A stretch of 25,749 nucleotides of DNA, taken from CAWBRT01 sp050015355 (lineage in GTDB: Bacteria > Acidobacteriota > Terriglobia > Terriglobales > Acidobacteriaceae). The DNA is taken from contig JBEKBO010000064.1 in the NCBI GenBank assembly GCA_050015355.1, forward strand, positions 1-25,749, read 5' to 3'. The notes under the pieces were generated by a model. The model was not told the origin of the DNA. It searched no databases and was given only the letters and a program-made list of their open reading frames with translations. The stretch's first letter is position 1. Every line of letters begins with the position of its first letter. The position numbers and the translations under genes are program-made. This document shows, piece after piece, positions 14,433 to 22,638 of the stretch.

Positions 14433-15560
14433 ATGGAAGTCTCACCCTCCGCTCGGCAAGGCGCTCCGCGCGCCCGACGACCCGGTAAGCGCCTGGCTTG
14501 GATCGGCCAGGGATTGCTGTTGCTGATCGCCGTGGCAGCGGTTGTTCTTTTGGCACATGATTTCACACAAAACCCTTCGCTGTTCATTCAGATCATTATT
14601 AGCGGTCTGCAGCTAGGGTTTGTCTACGCTCTCATTGCCCTTGGCTACACGATGGTCTACGGCATTGTGAAGCTGATCAACTTTGCCCACGGCGATGTTT
14701 TTATGGTGGGATCTTTTGTCAGCTTCTACGCCGTAACTCGATTCCAACTCCACGTCTGGCCGGCGGCGGTATTTCACAACATGCCGCAGATGTGGGTGGT
14801 CTTCATCGGCTCGACGAGCGTCGTGCTGCTTTCGATGGTGGTTTGCGCGCTGATGGCGGTCGTCATCGAACGTGCGGCTTACAAGCCATTGCGCGACGCC
14901 CCCCGCATTGCCGCGCTAATCACCGCCATTGGGGTTTCGTTCTTTCTGGAATTCTTCGGCGCCTTGAGCTTTGTTTTTTCGCCGCGCTTTATCCCCTACC
15001 AGCGCCCCTTTGATGTGGTGACCTGGTATTTCAACAAGGGCTTTTACCGGGTGCAGCCGGGGCAGTCGCTGCCGGATAACAGCGTTACGTTCTCAAATAT
15101 TTTTCTTCTTATTATTGGGGCCTCGATCCTGGTGCAAATACTGCTGCAGTTCCTGGTGCGCCACACGAAGATGGGCAAAGCCATGCGGGCAGCGTCTTTC
15201 GACAAGCCAACGGCGCGGCTGATGGGCATCAACGTCGACCAGGTCATTTCATTTACCTTCGCGGTGGGCGCGGCTTTCGCCGGGCTGGGTGGCGTCCTGT
15301 ATGCGATTGCCTACTCATCGATCTGGACCCAACTTGGCATTCTGCCTGGCCTGAAGGCATTCGTGGCGGCTGTGTTGGGCGGCATTGGCAGCATTCCCGG
15401 CGCCTTTGTGGGCGCGCTGATCATGGGACAAGCCGAGGCATTAACGATGGGCTACATTTCCACGCCTATGCGGGACGCGGTGGCCTTTGCCATCCTGATC
15501 CTAGTCCTGCTGATACGCCCGACCGGTATCTTCGGGGAGCCCGAAAAGGAAAAGGCGTAG
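14433..15560 (+). CDS. livH: branched-chain amino acid ABC transporter permease
   Basis: The 375-residue protein has about 8-9 transmembrane segments and the LivH signature YTMVYGIVKLINFAHGDVFM (72-91), RAASFDKPTARLMGINVD (252-269) and the cytoplasmic loop LGGIGSIPGAFVGA (315-328) that contacts the ATPases. It is about 65 residues longer than E. coli LivH. The first 45 residues add an Arg/Pro-rich cytoplasmic stretch plus one hydrophobic helix (about 21-41). The ATG at 14433 has GGAGG 11 nt upstream, a rather long spacing, and no better start is visible before the signature. It is followed after 3 nt by livM. With LivM it forms the membrane channel of the transporter. Confidence 0.93.
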   Translation: MEVSPSARQGAPRARRPGKRLAWIGQGLLLLIAVAAVVLLAHDFTQNPSLFIQIIISGLQLGFVYALIALGYTMVYGIVKLINFAHGDVFMVGSFVSFYAVTRFQLHVWPAAVFHNMPQMWVVFIGSTSVVLLSMVVCALMAVVIERAAYKPLRDAPRIAALITAIGVSFFLEFFGALSFVFSPRFIPYQRPFDVVTWYFNKGFYRVQPGQSLPDNSVTFSNIFLLIIGASILVQILLQFLVRHTKMGKAMRAASFDKPTARLMGINVDQVISFTFAVGAAFAGLGGVLYAIAYSSIWTQLGILPGLKAFVAAVLGGIGSIPGAFVGALIMGQAEALTMGYISTPMRDAVAFAILILVLLIRPTGIFGEPEKEKA

Positions 15561-15563
15561 CCG

Positions 15564-16958
15564 ATGGACATTAATATCGCCTTTCTCGCAGTCAGCATTT
15601 TGAAGATCGTAGGGATCATCGCCTGGATATACGGCGTCGTTCGTGCTCTAGGCCATCCCTCTCACTGGGTAAAGCTAGCCGGAATCGTCGGGGGCTTCGG
15701 CATCGTGCAGATAGCTCTTTCGGTTCCGATCGGCGGGTCCCCGGCTTTGAGCGACTTCGACAGTGGACTCTTGTTCCAGGCCTGCGCAATGGCGATGGTG
15801 TCGCTGGGCCTGAACCTGATCTACGGTTTCAACGGCCAGTTCAGCCTTGGCCAGTGGGGCTTCTACGGCATTGGCGCCTATACCGCGGCAGACATCACCT
15901 ATCGTTGGACGAATGGCGATGCGAAGGGGCTCGTGGTGGTCGGGTTGGGCTGCACGCTAGGCGCCGCGATGATTTTCGGCATCCAGCGCTTCCTCGGGAG
16001 ATACCAGGGGGTGCCGGTGCTCTCGGCATTTACCCTCTATCTGCTTGGAAGCGTTGCGGTCGGGGCCGTTGCAACAATTGTCGGCTATTGGCTTAACCCG
16101 ATTCTGTCGCCGCTTCTCGGGTCGCCAGATGCTCCTGGGGTTTTGACGCGCGGATTTCCTCTCCAGGTGGTGTACCTGCTGGCCGTGCTTTTGGCCGGCG
16201 CGTTTGCCGCCGAAGTGAGCTTCCTGTTTGGTCTGCCGGTTCTCACCCTGGGAAGCGACTACTTCGGAATCGCAACCCTGGGGTTCACCATCGTGGTGAA
16301 CACGCTGATGATCAACTCGGACACGATCCTGCCTTTCCCCGAAATGAAGGGTGGACGAGGCATGATCGGCATCCCGAAGCTAACCACCTGGTTCTGGGCC
16401 TTCTCGTTCCTGATAGCTATTCTCGTCGTCATGCGCAACATAATTCATTCGAGTACGGGACGCGCCATTATGTCGGTGCGTGAAGACGAGACCGCTTCCA
16501 AGGTAATGGGCATCGAGGTGGCGAATTACAAACTCCTGTCGTTCGTCATAGGGAGCTTTTTTGCAGGGGTCGGCGGCGGAGTCTATGCCCACTTCATCGG
16601 ATTCCTGAGCCCCGGAACCTTCGATTTCCTGGTGGGTTTCAACCCCCTGATCATCGTGGTTTTCGGCGGGCTGGGAAGCATGACTGGAACGCTGGCGGCA
16701 TCCTTCACCTGGATCTTCTTCCTGGAGGGGCTGCTGCGGGTGCTGCTTGGCCAGATGGGAACGGAGGCTCCGACCTGGCGCTTCGTCCTGTACCCAATTG
16801 CCCTGCTTCTGCTCATGCTGCTGCGGCCTAAGGGACTGCTTGGGACCGTGGAATGGGGCTTCCTCAAAACACCCCTTGTCCGGATGCGTCAGCGTGAGCC
16901 GGTGAAGACCGACACCCCAAGCGCCGGGGAAAAGATCAGTGTGGATCAGCCAGGATAA
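15564..16958 (+). CDS. livM: branched-chain amino acid ABC transporter permease
   Basis: The 464-residue inner-membrane protein carries the LivM signature GLNLIYGFNGQFSLGQWGFY (82-101) and the coupling-loop motif FGGLGSMTGT (367-376). An inserted hydrophobic region at about residues 120-215 makes it longer than the ~425-residue E. coli protein. The C terminus is hydrophilic (DTPSAGEKISVDQPG). The ATG is 3 nt after the livH stop, with AGGAAAAGG inside the end of livH as ribosome binding site, so the two permeases are translationally coupled. A 137-nt gap separates it from livG. It pairs with LivH to form the translocation pore. Confidence 0.93.
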   Translation: MDINIAFLAVSILKIVGIIAWIYGVVRALGHPSHWVKLAGIVGGFGIVQIALSVPIGGSPALSDFDSGLLFQACAMAMVSLGLNLIYGFNGQFSLGQWGFYGIGAYTAADITYRWTNGDAKGLVVVGLGCTLGAAMIFGIQRFLGRYQGVPVLSAFTLYLLGSVAVGAVATIVGYWLNPILSPLLGSPDAPGVLTRGFPLQVVYLLAVLLAGAFAAEVSFLFGLPVLTLGSDYFGIATLGFTIVVNTLMINSDTILPFPEMKGGRGMIGIPKLTTWFWAFSFLIAILVVMRNIIHSSTGRAIMSVREDETASKVMGIEVANYKLLSFVIGSFFAGVGGGVYAHFIGFLSPGTFDFLVGFNPLIIVVFGGLGSMTGTLAASFTWIFFLEGLLRVLLGQMGTEAPTWRFVLYPIALLLLMLLRPKGLLGTVEWGFLKTPLVRMRQREPVKTDTPSAGEKISVDQPG

Positions 16959-17095
16959 GCGCGACCCGGCACACAGGGTACCGTCGTCGGTTCGTGCGGC
17001 GTGTTCTGTCCTATCGTTTGAGCGAGCAAGAATACCCTCAGGATTTCCGCGCTTAGTCTGCCCGGCTTGTGGGAATCCACTTTGGAGCATTGGAA

Positions 17096-17902
17096 ATGCC
17101 GGCTGAAGCAACAACCAGTTTGTCCGCACCTCTCTTGGAGATCCAAGGGCTGACGAAGTTTTTCGGCGGCCTGCGGGCTGTCGGCGATCTCACGATGACC
17201 GTAAGGCAAGGTGAGTTGGCGGGCCTGATCGGTCCTAACGGAGCAGGGAAGACGACCGTCTTCAACATGATCAGCGGCCTATATGTCCCCAGTAGCGGGG
17301 ATATACGATTGCAAGGGATCAGCACGGTTGGGATGGAATCTTTCGAGGTCACCCGCCTGGGCATCGGCCGCACCTTCCAGAACATCCGCCTGTTTCCGAA
17401 TCTGACGGTGCTGGACAATGTGAGAATCGCCTACCACCCGCATGCGAAATACGGATTTTTGGACGGTATCCTGCGAACGCGCCTGTTCGAAGAGGGCGAG
17501 CAGGAGATGACGGAGCGGGCACAGGATTTTCTCGCCATCTTCTCTCTGGAACGGATTCAGAACGAACTGGCCTGCAACCTCCCTTATGGCCAACAGCGGC
17601 GAGTGGAAATTGCGCGCGCCCTGGCATCGGATCCGCGGCTGTTGCTCCTGGATGAGCCGGCGGCTGGAATGAATCCCTCCGAGATCGTCAATCTGATGGA
17701 ACTGATTCACTTCATCCGGGACCGGTTCGAGTTGACCATCCTCTTGATCGAACACCAGATGCGGGTGGTGATGGGCATCTGCGAGCACATCACGGTGATG
17801 GACTTCGGTGAGGTCATCGCGCGGGGAAACCCGAAGGAAATTCAGGAGAACCCGAAGGTCATCGAGGCCTATCTAGGCAAGGGAGCCGTCAATGCTTCTT
17901 GA
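17096..17902 (+). CDS. livG: branched-chain amino acid ABC transporter ATP-binding protein
   Basis: At 268 residues it matches LivG. Walker A is GPNGAGKT (46-53), the LivG-specific signature LPYGQQRRVEIARAL starts at residue 162 (replacing LSGGQ), Walker B LLLLDEP ends in D186-E187, and the switch histidine is H220 in LLIEHQM. An in-frame GTG at 17069 would add nine residues; the ATG at 17096 is preferred because TTGGAG lies about 8 nt upstream and the product then starts near the first beta strand. Its end overlaps livF by 11 nt. Together with LivF it powers the LivHM permease. Confidence 0.94.
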   Translation: MPAEATTSLSAPLLEIQGLTKFFGGLRAVGDLTMTVRQGELAGLIGPNGAGKTTVFNMISGLYVPSSGDIRLQGISTVGMESFEVTRLGIGRTFQNIRLFPNLTVLDNVRIAYHPHAKYGFLDGILRTRLFEEGEQEMTERAQDFLAIFSLERIQNELACNLPYGQQRRVEIARALASDPRLLLLDEPAAGMNPSEIVNLMELIHFIRDRFELTILLIEHQMRVVMGICEHITVMDFGEVIARGNPKEIQENPKVIEAYLGKGAVNAS

Positions 17903-18599
17903 TGTGAAGGATCTGAACGTTTATTACGGCGCCATTCACGCGCTTCAGGGAATCTCCTTTAACGTCAACGAAGGGGAGATCGTTACTCTCATCGGCGCCA
18001 ACGGGGCCGGCAAGTCTACCACCTTGCGCACCATCTCCGGCTTGCTCCGTCCCCGCCGCGGCTCGGTCAGTTTCAAGGACGAGGACATCACCATGATCCC
18101 GGCGGAGCAGATCGTCCGGCGCGGGGTGGTGCAGATCCCGGAGGGGCGCAAGATTTTTGCCCCCATGACAGTGCGCGAGAACCTGGAAATGGGCGCCTAC
18201 ACGCGCACCAATCCGACGGAAATCCAACAGAGCATGGAACGCGCATTCGCCAGCTTTCCACGTCTCAAGGAGCGCCTCAACCAACTCGGCGGAACACTGT
18301 CCGGCGGTGAGCAGCAGATGCTGGCCATGGCGCGCGCGATGATGAGCCGCCCTGTTCTCCTGCTCATGGACGAGCCGTCCATGGGCCTCAGCCCGATCAT
18401 GACGGAAGAGATTTTCCGCATCATTCAAGAGATCAACTCCAAAGGAACCAGCATCCTGCTGGTGGAGCAGAATGCTCTGATGGCTTTGCAGATTGCCAGC
18501 CGGGCTTATGTGCTGGAGACGGGAACCATTGTCCTGGAAGGCTCGGCCAAAGAGCTGCGCGAGAGCGCGCGCGTGCGCGAGGCCTACCTCGGGCATTGA
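17892..18599 (+). CDS. livF: branched-chain amino acid ABC transporter ATP-binding protein
   Basis: The 235-residue protein has Walker A GANGAGKS (35-42), signature LSGGEQQMLAMARAM (136-150) and Walker B LLLMDEPSMGLSP with D160-E161. The switch position has Gln193 in LLVEQNA, as is normal for LivF proteins. Its ATG lies inside the end of livG, with GGGAG at 17881-17885 six nucleotides upstream, a typical coupled arrangement. It ends the livKHMGF operon; a hairpin follows at 18634-18666. Confidence 0.95.
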   Translation: MLLDVKDLNVYYGAIHALQGISFNVNEGEIVTLIGANGAGKSTTLRTISGLLRPRRGSVSFKDEDITMIPAEQIVRRGVVQIPEGRKIFAPMTVRENLEMGAYTRTNPTEIQQSMERAFASFPRLKERLNQLGGTLSGGEQQMLAMARAMMSRPVLLLMDEPSMGLSPIMTEEIFRIIQEINSKGTSILLVEQNALMALQIASRAYVLETGTIVLEGSAKELRESARVREAYLGH

Positions 18600-18633
18600 A
18601 GACCGGGCTCTTTCAGAGTCAGGTTGAAGTTAC

Positions 18634-18666
18634 ATGCCGTTGCGGACGGGTTCTCCGGAACGGCAT
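18634..18666 (+). terminator. hairpin after livF, possible operon terminator
   Basis: ATGCCGTT (18634-18641) and AACGGCAT (18659-18666) form a perfect 8-bp stem, and CGG...CCG inside can extend it. It is 35 nt after the livF stop. Only TT follows, so if it terminates it is not a canonical U-tract terminator. Confidence 0.4.
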
Positions 18667-18719
18667 TTCCGCGCATGGACCAAGAGCAATTCCAGAGATG
18701 CTGTATCCTTCGCTGCGGG

Positions 18720-18856
18720 TGTCATCGTGAGGAGGTTCGCCGCTTTTGCGAACCGACGTGACGATCTATGCATTTCAGCGGGCGTCACTCGAAGGCCGGA
18801 AAAGCAAATACATGGGCCCTCACGTCGCGTCCTAACGGACGCTCCTCAGGGTGACA
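18720..18856. repeat. diverged copy of the ~140-bp palindromic element
   Basis: The outer arms TGTCATCGTGAGGAG (18720-18734) and CTCCTCAGGGTGACA (18842-18856) pair with two mismatches and resemble TGTCATCCTGAG/CTCAGGATGACA of the well-preserved copies. GTATCCTTCGCTGCG lies just outside the left arm at 18704-18718. The inner part is not recognisably the same, so this is a degenerate or related element downstream of the liv operon. Confidence 0.5.
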
Positions 18857-18900
18857 CGCTGGAATAATCGTTCTTGGGATACACCAACCCGGTCGTCGGG

Positions 18901-19296
18901 CTAGCGAACCATGGCGATGCGAACTTCGGGTAGTTCGAGGTAATACAAGAGCATCCCCGAGACTGCCATCGATATGCAGGAGAGGGAGACGTAGGGGCCA
19001 TTGAGCGCCATTTCGCCATTGACCATGTGAGTGGCGTGAGGCCAAAGCATCATGAGACGGCTGATGATGTTGAAGCCGTGACAGAACGAGAGCACGTGCC
19101 AGGGCCAGACGTCGGTGCTGTGCCGCACAATTAATTGCAGGTCGGCCAGCACGACCATGATCAACAGCAGAAGAGGCAGCCACCATTCCTGGGAAGTCGC
19201 CGCAAACGATGCTGCCGGAAACAACAAGAACGGGATCACTTGAAGAATCAAAACGACGACAATAATCCCACGACTGGCGATCATCCGGGACGACAT
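18901..19296 (-). CDS. small four-helix membrane protein of unknown function
   Basis: I do not recognise this 131-residue protein. It has four hydrophobic helices (about residues 10-32, 38-57, 67-86 and 101-121) joined by short loops. Histidines lie at 59, 67, 73, 87 and 90, and the C terminus is short and charged. The gene is real by its signals: a near-consensus promoter (TTGACA, 18-nt spacer, TATAAC), AGGAG at 19306-19310 nine nucleotides before the ATG, and a continuous membrane-protein composition. It stands alone on the minus strand between the liv operon and a second binding-protein gene. The several His residues in helices or at the membrane edge could bind heme or metal, but no known motif supports that. 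Confidence 0.75.
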   Translation of the reverse strand: MSSRMIASRGIIVVVLILQVIPFLLFPAASFAATSQEWWLPLLLLIMVVLADLQLIVRHSTDVWPWHVLSFCHGFNIISRLMMLWPHATHMVNGEMALNGPYVSLSCISMAVSGMLLYYLELPEVRIAMVR

Positions 19297-19328
19297 GATG
19301 ACGTTCTCCTGAGCTGTGTTCCAATCAA

Positions 19329-19358
19329 GTTATAAAGTTCCCCATGTCCGGCTGTCAA
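19329..19358 (-). promoter_or_regulatory. sigma70-type promoter of the small membrane protein gene
   Basis: Read on the minus strand: consensus TTGACA at 19358-19353, an 18-nt spacer, then TATAAC at 19334-19329. The expected transcript start near 19322 gives a leader of about 26 nt with AGGAG. It is the best promoter match I found in the window. Confidence 0.75.
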
Positions 19359-19592
19359 GCACTGTTGGAGCGCATTTGGGTGCGTGGTTGAAGCGTGAGA
19401 TGATTGCTCGCGAGGGTTTGCGGGTTAACGGAACTGCGGAGGGTGCCGAGGCGTTGGGACAATACTTGGCGGTGCGGCGGCGAGCTATCACAAAGAAGCG
19501 TGACCAGGGTCACTGCCGCGGTTCAAACGCCTTGGCATAAGAATCCGTCGTTCAACAATCCAATGCATCGCACTACTTCCCCGAAATGCGGT

Positions 19593-19612
19593 TCTAGTCT
19601 AAGCTGACTAGA
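19593..19612. promoter_or_regulatory. inverted repeat upstream of the second binding-protein gene
   Basis: TCTAGTC (19593-19599) and GACTAGA (19606-19612) form perfect 7-bp arms with a 6-nt centre, 57 nt before the GTG start at 19669. It could be an operator; no regulator gene is nearby to match it. Confidence 0.3.
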
Positions 19613-19668
19613 CCCGGCTGTTGCGGTGCGCAGAATGGGGATTTCGACGAGCAGTAAAAGGAGACGGA

Positions 19669-20778
19669 GTGAAAAAACTGTTCTTGACTGCGATTCTTTG
19701 CCTGTGGACGTATGCTGCTTTTGCTGCGGACACGATCAAAATTGGACTGCTGGCACCTATAACAGGCGCTTATGCGAGTGAGGGCCAGGGGATGAAACAG
19801 GTGCTCGAGCTTCTAACGGCGGACGTAAACGCCAAAGGGGGCATCCAGGGGAAACAGGTCACGCTGATTACCGAAGACGACGGTAGCGATCCGCGCACGG
19901 CAGCTCTGGCCGCGAACAAGCTTATTTCGCAGGGCGTGGTTGCCGTGATCGGCACCTACGGCTCTTCCGTAACCGAGCCGACGCAGGGCATTCTTGACGA
20001 GTCCGGGATTGTGCAGATTGCCAACGGCGCCACCGCCATTCGCCTCACGGAAAAAGGATTGAAGATGTTCTTCCGGACCTGCCCTCGCGACGATGAGCAG
20101 GCCAAGGTGGCGGCCGCGACCATCGCGAAATTAGGCTACAAGAAGATCGCGATCCTCCACGACAACTCGACCTATGCAAAGGGCCTGGCCGAGGAGACCA
20201 GAGGCCTGTTGCAGAAGCAGCCGGGCGCACAGATTGTTTTCTTCGACGCTCTTACTCCCGGGGAGAACGACTACAACACAATTCTGACCAAGGTGAAGCA
20301 AGCTCAGCCCCAAGTGGTTTTCTTTACCGGCTACTATAAGGAGGCAGGTCTGCTGCTGCGGCAGAAGAAGGAGATGGGCTTCAACGTTCCGTTCATCGGC
20401 GGCGATGCCACCAACAATACTGATGTGGTAAAAATCGCGGGCGTGCCGGCGGCTGCGGGCTTCTATTTCATAAGCGCGCCTCTGCCGCAGGATCTGCCAA
20501 CCGCGAAGGCCTTCATCGATCAGTTCAAGAAAAAGTACGGCGCCGAGCCGAACTCAATTTACCCGGTTCTGGCCGGCGATGGTTTCAATGTGGTCGTGGC
20601 CGCACTCAAAGGCACCAAGGGCGGGAATTCGGCGCAGGTGGGAGCCTATCTGCACAACACCCTGAAGGACTTCCAGGGACTCACCGGGAAGATTTCCTTT
20701 AATGCCAAGGGCGACCGCGTGGGCGAGGTTTATAAAGCGTACAAGGTCGATGCCAAGGGCAGTTTCATTATGCAGTAA
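19669..20778 (+). CDS. Liv-type amino acid ABC transporter substrate-binding protein (second copy)
   Basis: This 369-residue type I periplasmic binding protein is related to but clearly different from the lipoprotein at 13159. It starts at GTG 19669, supported by AAAAGGAG at 19656-19663 five nucleotides upstream and by a signal peptide (MKKLFLTAILCLWTYAAFA, cleavage after AFA) with no lipobox, so it should be soluble in the periplasm. Motifs include TIKIGLLAPITGAYASEGQG (22-41), VNAKGGIQGKQVTLITEDDG, AVIGTYGSSVTEPTQGI, ILTKVKQAQPQVVFFTGYYK and PFIGGDATNNTDV. No permease or ATPase gene follows, so it probably docks on the LivHMGF complex encoded upstream or on one elsewhere. The next gene is proline dehydrogenase, which suggests proline or another amino acid as ligand, but that is inference from position. 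Confidence 0.92.
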   Translation: MKKLFLTAILCLWTYAAFAADTIKIGLLAPITGAYASEGQGMKQVLELLTADVNAKGGIQGKQVTLITEDDGSDPRTAALAANKLISQGVVAVIGTYGSSVTEPTQGILDESGIVQIANGATAIRLTEKGLKMFFRTCPRDDEQAKVAAATIAKLGYKKIAILHDNSTYAKGLAEETRGLLQKQPGAQIVFFDALTPGENDYNTILTKVKQAQPQVVFFTGYYKEAGLLLRQKKEMGFNVPFIGGDATNNTDVVKIAGVPAAAGFYFISAPLPQDLPTAKAFIDQFKKKYGAEPNSIYPVLAGDGFNVVVAALKGTKGGNSAQVGAYLHNTLKDFQGLTGKISFNAKGDRVGEVYKAYKVDAKGSFIMQ

Positions 20779-20794
20779 CCTGAGTTTGCATGGG

Positions 20795-20818
20795 ATACGC
20801 CGGGACTCTCCGGCGTAT
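20795..20818 (+). terminator. hairpin after the second binding-protein gene
   Basis: ATACGCCGG (20795-20803) and CCGGCGTAT (20810-20818) form a perfect 9-bp stem with the 6-nt loop GACTCT, 16 nt after the stop codon. TCCCGGCAAGCCTTTT follows, so the U-rich part is displaced. It is a plausible but imperfect terminator. Confidence 0.55.
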
Positions 20819-21061
20819 TCCCGGCAAGCCTTTTCACGGTAGATTGAGCGCGTGGCCGGCCATGGAATTTGCCATCATCAACGATTCAGGGGTCGAAGAC
20901 CACATTGAATGATGTAATGATGCCCCGTCCGCTGCACGGCCGTTCTCTTCAGCATCCCGTTCAATTTTCTTATTTTTTTCACGGGTGCCGCATTGCGTCC
21001 GGAGGGAGGGCGCGTTCGCATTCGAAGCCGGGGGAAGGCCGGAAATATCTATATATGTTGA

Positions 21062-21089
21062 GGGCGCTGCGCTAACGCCCCCTGAGGAG
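21062..21089 (+). promoter_or_regulatory. leader hairpin and ribosome binding site of proline dehydrogenase
   Basis: GGGCG (21062-21066) and CGCCC (21076-21080) form a stem just 3 nt ahead of GAGGAG (21084-21089), which is 5 nt from the ATG. The site decides the start. Upstream, ATATCTATATATG (about 21045-21057) is AT-rich and could hold a -10. The rest of the 316-nt gap shows nothing definite. Confidence 0.4.
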
Positions 21090-21094
21090 CAATC

Positions 21095-22015
21095 ATGCTT
21101 AGAGAGGTGTTCATCGGGCTATCGGAGAACCAGTCTCTGCGTCATTTTGCGGAGAGGTCTCCGTTGGGGCTTAAGATGTCTCGCAGATTTGTCGCCGGAA
21201 CGACGATCGAAGAGCTGATCCAGGCGACGGAGACAGTGAACAAACTCGGTATTCACGCCAGCGTCGATAATCTGGGCGAGAATGTTACAAACCGTGAGGA
21301 GGCAGTAGCCAGCGCCAGGGTTTATCACCAGTTGCTGGACGAGATCGAGCGTCGCAAGCTCGATGTCAATGTAAGCCTCAAGCTGACTCACATGGGTCTC
21401 GATGTCGACGAGAAGCTTGCCCGGCAGGTGGTGACCGAATTGGTCGAGCACGCGGCGCGAATCCAAAATTTCATCCGTGTGGATATGGAAGGCTCGGCCT
21501 ACACGCAGCGCACTCTGGATTTCGTGCGCGAACTGCATCGCCAGCCCGGCTGTGCCGGCCGCGTGGGCACCGTGTTGCAGGCCTATATGCACCGCACCAT
21601 GGACGATGCGAAGCTCCTGGTTTCCGAAGGCATTCGCATCCGCTTGTGCAAAGGCGCCTACAAGGAACCGCCGGAAATCGCATTCCAAGCGAAGCCCGAG
21701 GTGGACGCGAACTACGTGCGGGTAGCCAAATACCTGCTGAAAGGCGGCGTTTTTCACGGCTTGGCGACTCACGATGAGGCGATTATTACGGAAATCAAGA
21801 ACTGGGCGAAGGCCGAGGGGATTACACCCGGCGCGTTTGAGTTCCAGATGCTGCACGGGATCCGGCGTGACTTGCAGGAGCAACTGGCACGAGAGGGATG
21901 GGGCGTTCGGGTCTATATTCCATTCGGAACCGAGTGGTATCCGTACTTTATGCGGCGGCTGGCGGAGCGCCCTGCAAATGTCTGGTTCATTACCAAAAAC
22001 CTGCTCCGGGGATAA
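21095..22015 (+). CDS. proline dehydrogenase (monofunctional PRODH)
   Basis: The 306-residue product is a single-domain FAD-dependent proline dehydrogenase, which oxidises L-proline to pyrroline-5-carboxylate and passes electrons to the quinone pool at the inner membrane. Family motifs are intact: RLCKGAYKEP (183-192), FEFQMLHGIRRDLQ (248-261) and YIPFGTEWYPYFMRRLAERP (274-293), the last containing the paired arginines that hold the proline carboxylate. It corresponds to the short bacterial form (about 300 residues) seen when the P5C dehydrogenase is a separate protein, rather than to PutA; no P5C dehydrogenase gene is in this window. A strong GAGGAG site precedes the ATG. It follows a Liv-type binding protein gene, so uptake and oxidation of proline may be linked. 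Confidence 0.93.
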   Translation: MLREVFIGLSENQSLRHFAERSPLGLKMSRRFVAGTTIEELIQATETVNKLGIHASVDNLGENVTNREEAVASARVYHQLLDEIERRKLDVNVSLKLTHMGLDVDEKLARQVVTELVEHAARIQNFIRVDMEGSAYTQRTLDFVRELHRQPGCAGRVGTVLQAYMHRTMDDAKLLVSEGIRIRLCKGAYKEPPEIAFQAKPEVDANYVRVAKYLLKGGVFHGLATHDEAIITEIKNWAKAEGITPGAFEFQMLHGIRRDLQEQLAREGWGVRVYIPFGTEWYPYFMRRLAERPANVWFITKNLLRG

Positions 22016-22085
22016 GGCAATCGCGGAGTGGCGGAAGCCGGGGGTCGAGGAATAAAGTTAGAGCGGCGACTCTAATTCATAATTC

Positions 22086-22313
22086 GTGATTTTGGACATA
22101 ATCACGGCGGCGGTGCCGCACACCTCGATGCTGGCGTTAACCAACGCCACGCTGCCTTATGTGCTGCGTTTGGCCAAGTACGGCGAACATGCCATGGCCG
22201 ATGCGGATATTCGCGGAGGCGTCAACACCTATCGCGGCTTTCTCACCTACGCCGCGGTTGCCGAATCGCAGAAAAAGACTTGGAAGCCGGTGGAAGAGCT
22301 GGTGAGAGCGTAA
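22086..22313 (+). pseudogene. ald: C-terminal remnant of alanine dehydrogenase
   Basis: This 75-codon frame encodes AAVPHTSMLALTNATLPYVL, followed by RLAKYG and GGVNTYRGFLTYAAVAES. That matches the C-terminal ~60 residues of alanine dehydrogenase, where the family has a PGAVPxTSTxALTNATLPY helix and a GxNxYxGxxTYxAVA end. The NAD-binding and catalytic parts (about 300 residues) are absent upstream: the preceding 70 nt and the end of the proline dehydrogenase show no trace of them. The frame has a GTG at 22086 but no good ribosome binding site. It is best read as a gene remnant left by a deletion or rearrangement after the proline dehydrogenase; expression as a short peptide is unlikely but not excluded. 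Confidence 0.75.
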
Positions 22314-22366
22314 GACAGTCTGGTTAAAGCGATCCCCGGTCGGTGTATCTCGGCATAGACTCAGTT

Positions 22367-22522
22367 TGTCATGGCGACCGGAGCGCCGAGCGCCAGTGGC
22401 CGGAGCAGCCAAGCTGCGTACCCGACGTTACCTTGCAAGCAAAAGGCTATTCGGGAGCGGAGCCACCCTTTGTTTTTTCAGCGGTAGAAACAAAAGGTGG
22501 CTCGACTTCGCTCGCCATGACA
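22367..22522. repeat. nested palindromic element, different sequence, same architecture
   Basis: The outer arms TGTCATGGCGA (22367-22377) and TCGCCATGACA (22512-22522) are perfect over 11 bp. An inner hairpin pairs GAGCCACCCTTTGTTT (22460-22475) with AAACAAAAGGTGGCTC (22488-22503) with one mismatch around a 12-nt loop. Size and plan match the ~140-bp elements, but only TGTCAT/ATGACA and CTTCGCT are shared in sequence. Confidence 0.65.
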
Positions 22523-22547
22523 TCCTCTTGGGATTTTGGCCGGGTGG

Positions 22548-22576
22548 CCTATCCTGGTTGCTTTTGCCAGGGTAGG
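22548..22576 (-). repeat. short hairpin element, AAAAGC-loop type, reverse orientation
   Basis: CCTATCCTGG (22548-22557) pairs with CCAGGGTAGG (22567-22576) with one mismatch. The loop TTGCTTTTG reads CAAAAGCAA on the other strand, as in the 7129 and 25611 elements. The arm sequence is different from all other copies. Confidence 0.6.
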
Positions 22577-22638
22577 GCTTTTTGTTGGTGAACTATGCTG
22601 GGAAGAGTCAACAAACCACCTTGCCCAGCACTGGAACT

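Noticed and set aside
19316..19540. 74-codon plus-strand frame with fairly protein-like composition
   Set aside because: It starts inside the promoter region of the divergent minus-strand gene, lacks a ribosome binding site and shows no recognisable motif. A decayed gene fragment remains possible.
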